55,789 nt of DNA from Lachnospiraceae bacterium (GTDB lineage Bacteria > Bacillota > Clostridia > Lachnospirales > Lachnospiraceae). Numbering within the stretch: position 1 is the first letter of the stretch; each line of letters starts with the position of its first letter. Location of the stretch: contig JAHZAV010000016.1 in the NCBI GenBank assembly GCA_019423745.1, positions 1 to 55,789 on the forward strand, read 5' to 3'. Below the pieces are notes generated by a model. That model did no database searches, was not told the origin of the DNA, and saw only the letters and a program-made list of their open reading frames with translations. Position numbers and translations under genes: made by a program. Positions 42,763 through 51,527 of the stretch are shown here, in pieces.

Positions 42763-43071
42763 TTATAATTTCAGTCCAATTGCTTCTGTAATATAAGAAG
42801 TGATAAAGTCTTTACTACGGCCGGTTCCGTGCCTGTCAGGAATTTCAATCAAAAGAGGCATCTTTCTCTCCAGACGAAACTCATCAATAATATCCGGAAA
42901 CTCTCTGCCAAATTTCTCTGTTAAGAGTACGATGCCTACCGTCTTGTCACACAGAACATTCTGGAGGGCATGATAGAGCTCTTCTCTTTCGTGAACCACA
43001 ACTCCATCAACCCCTGCCAGACGCATTCCTGTATAGGTATCCACATTATCACTGATCAAATACATCTTCAT
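42763..43071 (-). CDS. atpF: V-type ATP synthase subunit F
   Basis: Small rotor subunit that binds subunit D. The 102 residues form the Rossmann-like fold of the family: MKMYLISDNVDTYTGMRLAG, GIVLLTEKF, then IPDRHGTGRSKDFITSYI. The stop lies one base before the next upstream gene boundary (subunit K ends at 43073), so translation is coupled. Confidence 0.93.
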   Translation of the reverse strand: MKMYLISDNVDTYTGMRLAGVDGVVVHEREELYHALQNVLCDKTVGIVLLTEKFGREFPDIIDEFRLERKMPLLIEIPDRHGTGRSKDFITSYITEAIGLKL

Positions 43072-43072
43072 A

Positions 43073-43507
43073 CTACAACTGCCCCAGAATCATAAAGGAG
43101 ATAATCAGCCCGTAAAGGCAGACACCTTCTGCAAGCCCTACAAAGATCAATGATTTACCCAGCACACTGGAATCTTCACTGATTGCTCCTAACGCTGCAC
43201 TTGCTGCGCTTGCCACAGCAATACCACCGCCAATACAGGATAAACCGGTAACCAGCGCAGCGGCGATATAGCCAAGTCCTGTAGACATGGATGCCGCACC
43301 TTCTGCGGCTTCTGCCGCCTGCGCATCCATTCCGGAGAACATCATAAGTCCTCCGATAACCAAAGCTCCAAAAAAGAAGAATACATTCACACCGAGGGCC
43401 CTCTTATATCGCCCTTTATTCTTTTCTCCGATCAGATAGTATCCGAATGGAATAATAATACTTAAAATCAAAGCCGCAATAAGAATCAATCTGGCTGCAA
43501 GAGTCAT
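43073..43507 (-). CDS. atpK: V-type ATP synthase subunit K (c-ring)
   Basis: Membrane rotor subunit. The 144-residue protein has four helices. Only the second hairpin carries an ion-binding carboxylate, Glu127 in FVGLAEGVCLYGL. The first hairpin (about 1-58) lacks any acidic residue in its helices and is joined by an Ala/Glu-rich linker (61-75). One carboxylate per four helices suggests a ratio suited to pumping. Na+ versus H+ specificity cannot be settled here. Confidence 0.94.
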   Translation of the reverse strand: MTLAARLILIAALILSIIIPFGYYLIGEKNKGRYKRALGVNVFFFFGALVIGGLMMFSGMDAQAAEAAEGAASMSTGLGYIAAALVTGLSCIGGGIAVASAASAALGAISEDSSVLGKSLIFVGLAEGVCLYGLIISFMILGQL

Positions 43508-43525
43508 ATCTACTCTCCTCCTTTT

Positions 43526-45466
43526 CTATTTTTTATTATTTTTTGTCTTTGTATATGGGGCAAACGCCCTTCCGCTTCCTTTATAAAAACGACTGAACAT
43601 TTCATAATATTCCAGACGAAGCACCTGAATGCCCACAACAAGTCCTTCCATCAAACATACGAACAAGTTCCCAAAAACAATAACCACCCAATTGGGACTG
43701 CCTCCCTCAACACCTGCCAGCATCAGAACAACTTCCATCATAGCTGCATGACTGACAGCAAACGCTCCGATACGGACAAAGGAAAGGGTATTTGAAAAGT
43801 AACTTAACAATGTTTCAAACAGTTCAAAAAAACCTTCCACAATAAACATTGCTTTGCTTTCTTCCATCTTTGCTGCTTTCTTTTTAATTTTATTGGTCAA
43901 AGGCTCTTTAAAAAGAATTAATAGCAGCGGCACACCGAACATGACTCCAAGCACAATTCCCGCCGGAGTGTTATGTCCCGTCATAAACAAAATAATTACT
44001 GCCACAATAGATGCATAAAATACAAGTCCGGCCACTCCGTTCGCATCAAACCAGGTAGATGCAAGATCCCTGGCCCTAACCGCATTAATAATATGCAGAA
44101 TCATAGCAACAATAATTAATCCCATACCAAACGCCACAGATACAATAAAGACCGTATTCAGCTTTCCCACAAAAGGCAGGGTCGTCATATGATCGATAGG
44201 CCTGATCCACAAAGGCTGTATGATATCTTCAAATCCAAAAATACTTCCAAACATAAATCCGAAAATTGTGGAAAAGATTCCCGCTGTTGCTATGATTCCA
44301 GCTAATGCCGCCTTCTTAAAATGATAAATCAAAGCACCTACAATTACCAAAAGCAGCCCCTGTCCCACATCTCCAAACATAACACCAAAAATGAAGGAGT
44401 AAGTAAGACCTACAAACACCGTAGGATCCAGTTCATCATGCGAGGGAAGTCCATACATACCCACAAACATTTCAAATGGTTTAAAGATCCTGGGATTTTC
44501 CAGCTTTGTGGGAGGCTCTCCAAAATAATTATCATGGTCATCTTCTACAACAATGAATATTTTGTCATCCTCCTTAGCCTCTTCCATAAATTTTTCCACA
44601 TCATCATCTGCCATCCAGCCACAGAGAATATAATAATCTTCTTTTTTATCTTCTATCCGGGCAGCCACTTTACGCACATCGAAATTATGAGCCAATTCTT
44701 CCAGACGCTTTTTTGCTCCTACAAGTTTATCCGCCTTTTCTGTCAGCATCCTGGCCTCTTCCTTTTCAATATCGCCAATTTCTTTTTGTATGTCAAAGCT
44801 TTCTTTCAACAGCTCTTGGCACACTTGTTCGGGCGTTCCCTTATACTCTGCAGGTATTTCAATTCGTTCAAAATGAAGAGAACGAAATACGGCATCCACT
44901 TTATGAACTTCCCCAGGCGAAGTAAAATAGGCTCCATAGACCATACTGTCATCCTGCTGCCCTTTCACAAAAATGGCATTCAGATCATTCATCAAAAACT
45001 TTTCCATCTTCTGAAACTGTTCTACTGGCAGTTTCCCAAAGCGATAAGAAATATATTTATACTTTAAAATCTTATCTACTTCCCCATCAAGAGGTCTGAA
45101 AGGTTCTATTACTTTCTGCCTGGACTGCACATGCTCCTGCTTTTTCTTCAGGACATCTTTTTTTGCCTCCATAGCGAGAAATTCCTCGTTGGTAAAACGG
45201 ATTAATTCAAAAATATCATCCAGTCCCATTTTTGTATCTGGCTCTATCCTATCGGAATCCTCTAAAAATCCTACAAACTGTGTAGCTTTCAAAAGTGCAT
45301 CCTTGTAAGGATTGATTTCCACAAAAGGTCGAAGATTGTCCACCGTTTTCAGTTCCGACAGCGCTGATTCCAGCTGTATTTCATATCTGGACAAATACAA
45401 ATCCATTACCCGGTCAATGTCATCCCTTGGCCCTGATATATTGATAAATTTCATCTTAACAATCAT
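43526..45466 (-). CDS. atpI: V-type ATP synthase subunit I (a)
   Basis: Membrane stator that forms the ion half-channels. The 646-residue protein has an N-terminal cytoplasmic half with two long coiled coils (about 85-125 and 220-270), then about eight membrane helices from residue 355. These include LSYFSNTLSFVRIGAFAVSHA with the essential Arg and GNLFVCLMEGLVVGIQVLRLEYYEMFSRFY, cited as family match. It overlaps subunit C by 4 bases. Confidence 0.96.
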   Translation of the reverse strand: MIVKMKFINISGPRDDIDRVMDLYLSRYEIQLESALSELKTVDNLRPFVEINPYKDALLKATQFVGFLEDSDRIEPDTKMGLDDIFELIRFTNEEFLAMEAKKDVLKKKQEHVQSRQKVIEPFRPLDGEVDKILKYKYISYRFGKLPVEQFQKMEKFLMNDLNAIFVKGQQDDSMVYGAYFTSPGEVHKVDAVFRSLHFERIEIPAEYKGTPEQVCQELLKESFDIQKEIGDIEKEEARMLTEKADKLVGAKKRLEELAHNFDVRKVAARIEDKKEDYYILCGWMADDDVEKFMEEAKEDDKIFIVVEDDHDNYFGEPPTKLENPRIFKPFEMFVGMYGLPSHDELDPTVFVGLTYSFIFGVMFGDVGQGLLLVIVGALIYHFKKAALAGIIATAGIFSTIFGFMFGSIFGFEDIIQPLWIRPIDHMTTLPFVGKLNTVFIVSVAFGMGLIIVAMILHIINAVRARDLASTWFDANGVAGLVFYASIVAVIILFMTGHNTPAGIVLGVMFGVPLLLILFKEPLTNKIKKKAAKMEESKAMFIVEGFFELFETLLSYFSNTLSFVRIGAFAVSHAAMMEVVLMLAGVEGGSPNWVVIVFGNLFVCLMEGLVVGIQVLRLEYYEMFSRFYKGSGRAFAPYTKTKNNKK

Positions 45467-46521
45467 GTTTTCCGCCCTCCTATATATTCCAGCGTCTCTT
45501 CAGGCGAAACACCATAACGCACACATTCTATTGCAGTAACCAGCTTCTGTAGTTCCTCTTCTTTTAAAAAAAGGTACGTATTAACCGAAGCAATGGAATA
45601 AGGATTTCTTCTGCGATCTGTCATATACAGATAATGCAGGTAATCTGCATACATCCTTTCTATCGTCAGATCCTTTTCAAAATCGTAATGTCTTGCGTAA
45701 GATGTTTTTTCAAAAGCACGGTAAAATTCTTCTAAAGTAGAAGCCTCCACCATCTCTTTCATTAATTCAGTGCTGATCTTATAGTGAATAGGGATAAGAA
45801 GTGCATATATGTCTGCCGATGTAAGGCTGAAATATTTCTTGGCCCGATAAATCCACTGAATATTCAGCATATTGATTTTGGCTCCGCAGTCTTTGACATA
45901 TAATTCAAGCTCTTTTTCACTCAAAATACGTTTCAGTATTCCTTTCCGCTCTTTCCATATCGTGGTAAAATAATACAAATTCAAAGCCAAATCATAATCA
46001 AACAATGTAACGGTACGACCACTTTGAAGTCTTTTCAAAGGCTCAAAATATTCTGTTCCTTTTAAATTTTCCACCAGCTCATCAGTCGTCCTTGCATGAA
46101 TGAGACTGTCAATATTAATCTGAGAGTATTTATCAAAAAATGCTTTCTTATACTGAAGATCAAAAGGTTCCCTGTAATGATTGATTACAATCCTCAGACA
46201 ATAATTAATTAATTCCACTTCATATCGCTTCAGATAAAGTTTAAGAAAACGTCTCTGTACCTGACTGCCAAAACGATAGATCTTGGAATAATCCTGATAA
46301 AGTGACACTACCAATACTTTCTCGATATTACCGCGATGAAGCATTTCTGGCGGCATTCTATTCAGTACGTCCTTGTAAGAGGAATTTTCCATCAGATAAG
46401 CTGCAACCTCTGGCACGCTCTTCATTGCACCAATTTCTTCAAACTGTTTTTCTGTGAGCAGCTTAGCCTCCATCGCCCTAATCTTAGTGACGATTCCACT
46501 GTAGGCCAGTATATTTCCCAT
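45463..46521 (-). CDS. atpC: V-type ATP synthase subunit C
   Basis: Socket between the rotor stalk and the c-ring. The 352-residue, mostly helical protein matches V_ATPase subunit C/d (AYSGIVTKIRAMEAKLL start, ARDYxxF-like ARHYDFEKDL, and KNLQWIYRxK-like LNIQWIYRAKKYF). Placed second in the operon instead of between E and F. Ends overlapping subunit I by 4 bases, and begins 3 bases after subunit H. Confidence 0.93.
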   Translation of the reverse strand: MGNILAYSGIVTKIRAMEAKLLTEKQFEEIGAMKSVPEVAAYLMENSSYKDVLNRMPPEMLHRGNIEKVLVVSLYQDYSKIYRFGSQVQRRFLKLYLKRYEVELINYCLRIVINHYREPFDLQYKKAFFDKYSQINIDSLIHARTTDELVENLKGTEYFEPLKRLQSGRTVTLFDYDLALNLYYFTTIWKERKGILKRILSEKELELYVKDCGAKINMLNIQWIYRAKKYFSLTSADIYALLIPIHYKISTELMKEMVEASTLEEFYRAFEKTSYARHYDFEKDLTIERMYADYLHYLYMTDRRRNPYSIASVNTYLFLKEEELQKLVTAIECVRYGVSPEETLEYIGGRKT

Positions 46522-46524
46522 AAG

Positions 46525-46836
46525 CTACACCTCTGTAATCCGCTTTAATATTTCCTTTGCATATCTTATATGGTTTTCTTCATACTCCTGACGCAGCAGA
46601 CGGATACTATCTGCATTGGCACCAGACTGACCGTCCAACAGTCTCTTTTTATCCGCTTCCAGTTCTTCCTGAATTTGGGTCAGTTTTTTCTGTGTTTCCG
46701 CTTCCAACTCCTTGTCAAACTCTTTTCTTCTTTCTTCATACTCCTCGTCAAGCACTGCTTTCTCTTCCTCTGCATGAGTCACAATAGCGTCAGCAGCCTC
46801 TTCAATTTCCGTCAATTTGTTGATAACAGAGTCCAT
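46525..46836 (-). CDS. V-type ATP synthase subunit H/G, coiled coil
   Basis: The 103-residue protein is almost entirely an Ala/Glu/Lys-rich coiled coil (residues 8-90), as in AhaH/NtpF, the partner of subunit E in the peripheral stalk. AAAGGAGG lies 7 bases before the ATG. It is the first gene of the operon, 40 bases from a candidate promoter. Confidence 0.87.
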   Translation of the reverse strand: MDSVINKLTEIEEAADAIVTHAEEEKAVLDEEYEERRKEFDKELEAETQKKLTQIQEELEADKKRLLDGQSGANADSIRLLRQEYEENHIRYAKEILKRITEV

Positions 46837-46874
46837 AAAAAGCCTCCTTTTTGTATGAATTGCCGATATACTTT

Positions 46875-46902
46875 ATCATACACCTTTTATGAGAAATTGC
46901 AA
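46875..46902 (-). promoter_or_regulatory. V-ATPase operon promoter
   Basis: TTGCAA (46897-46902), 16-base spacer, TATGAT (46875-46880) on the minus strand. Confidence 0.6.
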
Positions 46903-46962
46903 TGGTTTTTCCTGTACAAATCCTCGGTTCCATGTTCAGGTTTCGTTCATCCCCGGAAGTAC

Positions 46963-46990
46963 AAAAAGAGACAGGGGATTTCCCTGTCTC
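46963..46990 (-). terminator. terminator after the helical protein gene
   Basis: GAGACAGGG (46968-46976) pairs with CCCTGTCTC (46982-46990), and minus-strand TTTTTG follows. It isolates the V-ATPase operon from the gene upstream. Confidence 0.85.
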
Positions 46991-46993
46991 CAT

Positions 46994-47425
46994 CTAAAGA
47001 AAGTCCTTAATATCTTTCATCATATCTTCTTCCAGCCTTACCAATTTTTGAGCCAGCGTTTTGCTTTCTCTGGATGCTTCTTTATATTTATGAAGATTCT
47101 CGGTAATACTCTGTATCCCCATATTGCATCCGTCCATCAAAAGTTTTGCTATCTGACCACTGCCTTCATCCATCATAAGTTTTACGTTTGTAGTAATCCA
47201 TGACACAGCGGAAGCCGCCGCCTTCACAGGAGGTTCAGCCTTTCCTTGCGCCTCCAAAAGCTCTGCTGCCTCCTTTTCCAACTCCCTGTGTTTTTTCTTG
47301 TATCTGCTTACTACATCGCACAATCTGTCATTTTCAATATGCTCCTGTATCTGATTCATACTATTAATTGCCATTTTACATCCCTGACTACATTCTTCCA
47401 GCAGTTTTTCTGTACACTCTTCCAT
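46994..47425 (-). CDS. hypothetical four-helix protein (DUF2383/ferritin-like style)
   Basis: I do not recognise a firm family. The 143-residue protein is predicted all-helical with three cysteines near the N-terminus (positions 4, 12, 16) and one each near residues 36 and 99. The helical bundle pattern recalls ferritin-like DUF2383 proteins, but the metal ligands are not evident. The start at 47425 has GAGGG 7 bases upstream. A longer frame lacks a site. It is monocistronic, with a terminator just after the stop. Confidence 0.6.
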   Translation of the reverse strand: MEECTEKLLEECSQGCKMAINSMNQIQEHIENDRLCDVVSRYKKKHRELEKEAAELLEAQGKAEPPVKAAASAVSWITTNVKLMMDEGSGQIAKLLMDGCNMGIQSITENLHKYKEASRESKTLAQKLVRLEEDMMKDIKDFL

Positions 47426-47533
47426 ATCCAAACCCTCTTTTTCCTTTCTACATATTATCGTTCCGCATTTTCTCGGATATCTCACTTATAATATGAACGA
47501 AAAAGGAGAAAAATATGTATGACTTTCCCCGGA

Positions 47534-49129
47534 TTAAAGATTGTATTTATACACTCTGTATATAAAAGACTCTTTTTCCATCGTAAAGGACCGGATCAGT
47601 TCCCCGCTGCTGTCATATTCGCCAAATACTCCCTGCATACCGCTGTCTGCCACAATATGATCGCCGATTTCCTGAACACTGCTCACATATCCTGAATATG
47701 GCAGCTCAAAACGTTCTGTCAACTGATACATACCCGTTTCCTCGTCTACCAAGTATTTGTAAAAATAGGAAGTTGTTCCATCCACTGCCGTATCCTGTAC
47801 ACCCGAAATTACACTCCAGTCAAAATCAGGTCTTGTCTCGCTGACACCTATATTATTATTAAACATGTACATATAATACTGTCCTTCCAGAAGCGAATCG
47901 TCTTCCACATAGGTAACACTATGTTGTCCCGCCTGGCTGGGAAAGTCTCCTTCCTTTTGCAGAACATAACTGCTGTAATCCGTATTTTCCCAAACTGACG
48001 GATCGCTGATGATATAGTCAATTTCCGGCGTCCCATAAATATCACGAATCTTAATGATTGAAGATGTCTCTCTGGCACTCAAAAGAATCTCTTCATCGCC
48101 CATCCACTGGATCGTATTAATATGCATCCAATCCAGCTCGCCGTCGCTGTTCTCTACACAGGATTCTTTATAACTTCCAAAAAGATCTCCTAAATCCAGC
48201 ACTTCATCCACTGTGCCATCCTCTGGATCTAAACGAAGAACTATATCTTCTACACTGTCCTGTTCTGTATCAGTAGCCAGAATCAAAATATTCCCTGCAT
48301 CATCAAAAATATAGTCATGATGAAGCTCATACTGCCCTAGGTCATATACCTGTGTCACTTGTCCCAGATCATCCATCTTTGCCATTTTTGTCTCAGATAT
48401 ACTGAAATACATATTGTTATCGTCAAATAAAATCCTGTGGCTCCGATAGCCGATAATGGGAACCTCTCCACGAATAATTCCATTATTATCATAATAATAC
48501 ATAAAATCCAGACCTGAACTATCATTTCCAAGAACCACATACAGCCCATTTTCCAGTTCCTCTTCGCTTTCTCCATCCTGAACATTCAGAACTGTTTCCT
48601 CTGTTCCCATCAGGCTGCCCATTTCATAGGTGAGTATTTCCTGGGATGTGCTTCCATCCGGGGAAGAAAAGGTGAAAATAATTTCATTCTCATGATCCGG
48701 CACAAGCCCCATCACCTGATATTCATGTTCTGTCACATAACTTCCGCCATCTGTCAGCTGCTGAGTATAATCCGGTATATTTTCATCTTCCACATGAATC
48801 GTACAACTTACATTTTCTGCCTGTTCACTTTCAAAATATACGTACAAAGATAAGGTATTAGTTCCAAAAGGATTGTATACTACCAACATGTCATTCTCGG
48901 AATAATCTTTTTCTTCCTTTTTATCATTCAGTTCCTCACGAATTTCTTCCTGATTATCTGTGTTATAAATCTGTCTGATTTCCTCTTTCTGCGCTTCCAG
49001 TTCCTGATTTTCTGCCTGTTCTTTTTTATCCTCTTCTTTTTCACGATACATACCAACCGAAACTACTACAGCACATATAATTACACCTAAAACCATGATC
49101 ACTGCAGCTATTTTATCCTTTTTCTTCAT
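47534..49129 (-). CDS. arylsulfate sulfotransferase (AssT-like), membrane-anchored
   Basis: Transfers sulfate between phenolic compounds without PAPS. The 531-residue protein has an uncleaved-looking N-terminal helix (about 6-26), a charged coiled-coil stretch (30-75), and then a beta-propeller. The four residues known to be essential in E. coli ASST have counterparts: His270/271 in ELHHDYIFD, His336 in DWMHINTI, Arg353 in SARETSSIIKI and His403 in AGQHSVTYV. The start at 49129 follows GTGAGG, which lies inside a hairpin (separate entry). The domain probably faces outside the cell. The natural substrates are unknown. Confidence 0.83.
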   Translation of the reverse strand: MKKKDKIAAVIMVLGVIICAVVVSVGMYREKEEDKKEQAENQELEAQKEEIRQIYNTDNQEEIREELNDKKEEKDYSENDMLVVYNPFGTNTLSLYVYFESEQAENVSCTIHVEDENIPDYTQQLTDGGSYVTEHEYQVMGLVPDHENEIIFTFSSPDGSTSQEILTYEMGSLMGTEETVLNVQDGESEEELENGLYVVLGNDSSGLDFMYYYDNNGIIRGEVPIIGYRSHRILFDDNNMYFSISETKMAKMDDLGQVTQVYDLGQYELHHDYIFDDAGNILILATDTEQDSVEDIVLRLDPEDGTVDEVLDLGDLFGSYKESCVENSDGELDWMHINTIQWMGDEEILLSARETSSIIKIRDIYGTPEIDYIISDPSVWENTDYSSYVLQKEGDFPSQAGQHSVTYVEDDSLLEGQYYMYMFNNNIGVSETRPDFDWSVISGVQDTAVDGTTSYFYKYLVDEETGMYQLTERFELPYSGYVSSVQEIGDHIVADSGMQGVFGEYDSSGELIRSFTMEKESFIYRVYKYNL

Positions 49130-49130
49130 A

Positions 49131-49183
49131 AAAAACCTCACTTTCTTCTTTATAATAATAAAGAAAAAAAGTGAGGTTTTTTT
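49131..49183 (-). terminator. terminator hairpin that embeds the assT ribosome site
   Basis: On the minus strand CCTCACTTT...TCTTTA pairs with TAAAGA...AAAGTGAGG (49136-49176), followed by TTTTTT and then directly ATG. The GTGAGG arm is also the Shine-Dalgarno of the sulfotransferase gene. The plus strand also has a T-run. It ends transcription from the upstream membrane-protein gene and may hide the ribosome site. Confidence 0.7.
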
Positions 49184-49196
49184 GTTTAAATTATGA

Positions 49197-50051
49197 CTAT
49201 TGTGTGTCCTCTTGCTGTTGTATCTGCCCTAAATAGTCATACTCTTCCTTTTTGGGCCTCGGAATCAATCTTCCGGTAAATTTCCCTTTTCCCCGGTTTT
49301 TAACATAAAAATATCCGATAATAGAAAATACTACCGCACCAATAAAATTAACAAACAAGTCCTGCATTGTATCAATCAGACCTATGTCCAAATATCCGCC
49401 AAGCCCCAGGTTCTCTCCATTTATTACCACATCTGTAATATCTTTTATCACTGTCGGATGATTTCCCCCAGTGGGATCCAGCATAACAGAACTGATCGAA
49501 TGGACCACGGTATCTTTCTGCATATCCAATCCAAAAAACCAATCCATGGCGAACTCAAAAAACTCCCATATAACTCCTATTGTCATGGAAAAACAAAAAG
49601 CTCCTAATGATACATACAAAGGAGACAGCTTAATAGAAAAACGTTCATTCCTGTTGAGAATATCTACCAGAGAAAAACCAATAGCTGCCATTAAAAATCC
49701 ATTAACTGTATGCAGAGCGGTATCCCATTCCGGTATTTTTATATAATATGCCTGTATCTCCCCTAAAATTTCCGCGGCAAAAATAAAGAACAATAAAATA
49801 ATTTCCAGACCGGTAGGAAACTCTATCTTCAGATTCACCTGTATAAAACTTGGTACTACAAGAAGAACCAGGGTCAATATACAAAGAAATACATTTTCAA
49901 AATTACGATTGAAAATCTGAAGAATCATCACAAAGATAACAAGCGCCCGAAGAATCACATACACCAAAAAAGAGCTTTTATGTTCTCTAAGTTCCATCTT
50001 AAGCGCTTTTCCCATTGCTTTCCACTTGCCGTTGCCTTTATTTTTCTTCAT
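49197..50051 (-). CDS. YjdF/DUF2238-like membrane protein
   Basis: The 284-residue inner-membrane protein has about seven helices. The motif WDTALHTVNGFLMAAIGFSLV and the later IGVIWEFFEFAMDWFFG resemble the YjdF/DUF2238 family (cited as family match), whose function I do not know. The ATG at 50051 is chosen because AAAGGA lies 8 bases upstream. It overlaps the thiD end by 14 bases, so it is translated with the thiamine genes. A role in transport of a thiamine precursor is only a guess. Confidence 0.7.
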   Translation of the reverse strand: MKKNKGNGKWKAMGKALKMELREHKSSFLVYVILRALVIFVMILQIFNRNFENVFLCILTLVLLVVPSFIQVNLKIEFPTGLEIILLFFIFAAEILGEIQAYYIKIPEWDTALHTVNGFLMAAIGFSLVDILNRNERFSIKLSPLYVSLGAFCFSMTIGVIWEFFEFAMDWFFGLDMQKDTVVHSISSVMLDPTGGNHPTVIKDITDVVINGENLGLGGYLDIGLIDTMQDLFVNFIGAVVFSIIGYFYVKNRGKGKFTGRLIPRPKKEEYDYLGQIQQQEDTQ

Positions 50052-50862
50052 ATGCTTCATCCTTTATTTGAAACTCCGGTATTGCATAGCCATGGTCCAT
50101 GGGACCGCTGCCTTTTCCCAAATCAAGGTCTGCTCTAAGCGCCCCGGAAATATACTGTTTTGCTCTCTCTATACTCGTTTCTATTCCACATCCTTTTGCC
50201 AGGTTGCTGGCAATAGCAGAAGAAAGAGTGCATCCCGTTCCATGTGTGTTTGAATTATTAATTCTCTCGCCCTGGAACCAGATCGATTTCTCTTTATAAA
50301 AAAGGAGGTCATTGGCATCGTTCATATCATGCCCCCCTTTAATCAGAATAGCTCCTGGATAACGCTTACCCAGAACAGCAGCTGCTTCCTCCATCTTTTT
50401 CGGACTGTCAATGCAAAGTCCTGTAAGGACTTCTGCTTCAGGAATATTAGGTGTCACCACAGTTGCAAGAGGAAGCAGTTTAGACTCTAACGCCTCTTTT
50501 GCTTCATTCTGCAACAACCTGCTTCCGCTGGTGGACACCATAACCGGATCCACCACAATATTTTCTGCTTTCCACTTTTTCAGTTCCTCTGCAATAATTT
50601 CGATCAACGCGGCAGATGATACCATTCCAATCTTTATTGCATCCGGAAATATATCCTGAAAAATACAGTCCAACTGGTTTTTTAAAAATTCAGGAGTTGA
50701 TTCCATAATTCCATATACTCCCGTTGTATTTTGCGCCGTAAGTGCTGTCACTGCACTCATTCCATATACCCCGTTTGCCAGCATTGTCTTGAGATCAGCC
50801 TGAATACCTGCTCCTCCGCTGCAATCGCTTCCGGCAATTGTAAGCACACTTTTCCTCTTCAC
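50038..50862 (-). CDS. thiD: bifunctional HMP kinase / HMP-phosphate kinase
   Basis: Phosphorylates hydroxymethylpyrimidine twice to HMP-PP for thiamine synthesis. The 274-residue ribokinase-fold protein has LTIAGSDCSGGAGIQADLKT, VDPVMVSTSGSRLL and the GTGCTLSSAIASNLAKG active-site motif. It overlaps the HAD gene by 4 bases and the YjdF-like gene by 14. Confidence 0.96.
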   Translation of the reverse strand: MKRKSVLTIAGSDCSGGAGIQADLKTMLANGVYGMSAVTALTAQNTTGVYGIMESTPEFLKNQLDCIFQDIFPDAIKIGMVSSAALIEIIAEELKKWKAENIVVDPVMVSTSGSRLLQNEAKEALESKLLPLATVVTPNIPEAEVLTGLCIDSPKKMEEAAAVLGKRYPGAILIKGGHDMNDANDLLFYKEKSIWFQGERINNSNTHGTGCTLSSAIASNLAKGCGIETSIERAKQYISGALRADLDLGKGSGPMDHGYAIPEFQIKDEAYEEK

Positions 50863-51527
50863 TGTTCCATCTCCTTCAGCTGTAAATAATCACAAATATA
50901 AATATCTGCCTCCCTGCGTATCTTTTCTGCATCATGAGCTGAAGATACATCTTCCATAGCTACTGTATAGCACCCTGCTGCTTTAGCATTCAAAATTCCT
51001 TTTAGGATATCCTCAAATACGATGCATTTCTCCAGAGGAATTTGAATCCGCTTAGCTGCAAGTTCATATACCTCAGCCGTTTCCTTCCCATGTTCTGTCT
51101 CGGATGACAGCGCAAATGTCTCGAAATAATCATAGATTCCATTCCGTTTCAAGGCCGGCTCATATAAAAGGGGATCTGAAGATGTGGCAGCTCCAATTTT
51201 TACTCCTCTTCTTTTCAAGACAGCAAGATATTCTGCTGCATGAGGCTTAAGTTTCACTTCATTGGCATACATTCCTTTTGCAATAGCAAACCACTCTTCC
51301 ATAATCTGTGCTTCACTCTTTTCCATTGCATATCGTCTCTTCGTATATTCCGCCGCCTGTGCAAAATGCATCGTAAGCAGAGCCTGTATGTAGTCCTTTT
51401 CAAAAGGAAGGCTATTGTTTTCCAGAAAACGTCGGTCTACAACCTCCCAAACTCCCATGGAGTCAAGAATCGTACCGTCCAGATCAAACACAGCTCCCTC
51501 CCAGTTTTTCCCTCCGTATGTTATCAT
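50859..51527 (-). CDS. HAD-superfamily hydrolase in the thiamine operon
   Basis: The 222-residue haloacid-dehalogenase-type phosphatase has nucleophile Asp15 and Asp17 in VFDLDGTILDS, a helical cap (about 25-95), the Thr/Ser motif GAATSSDP, Lys in the GKETAEVYE region, and the acidic IVFEDILKGILNAKAAG motif. It overlaps thiE and thiD by 4 bases each. The position suggests a thiamine-phosphate or precursor phosphatase, or a phosphomutase. The substrate is inferred. Confidence 0.87.
   Translation of the reverse strand: MITYGGKNWEGAVFDLDGTILDSMGVWEVVDRRFLENNSLPFEKDYIQALLTMHFAQAAEYTKRRYAMEKSEAQIMEEWFAIAKGMYANEVKLKPHAAEYLAVLKRRGVKIGAATSSDPLLYEPALKRNGIYDYFETFALSSETEHGKETAEVYELAAKRIQIPLEKCIVFEDILKGILNAKAAGCYTVAMEDVSSAHDAEKIRREADIYICDYLQLKEMEQ

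Noticed and set aside
44321..45067. 248-codon plus-strand ORF antisense to V-ATPase subunit I
   Set aside because: Shadow of a well-conserved gene, with no ribosome site and atypical residue composition.
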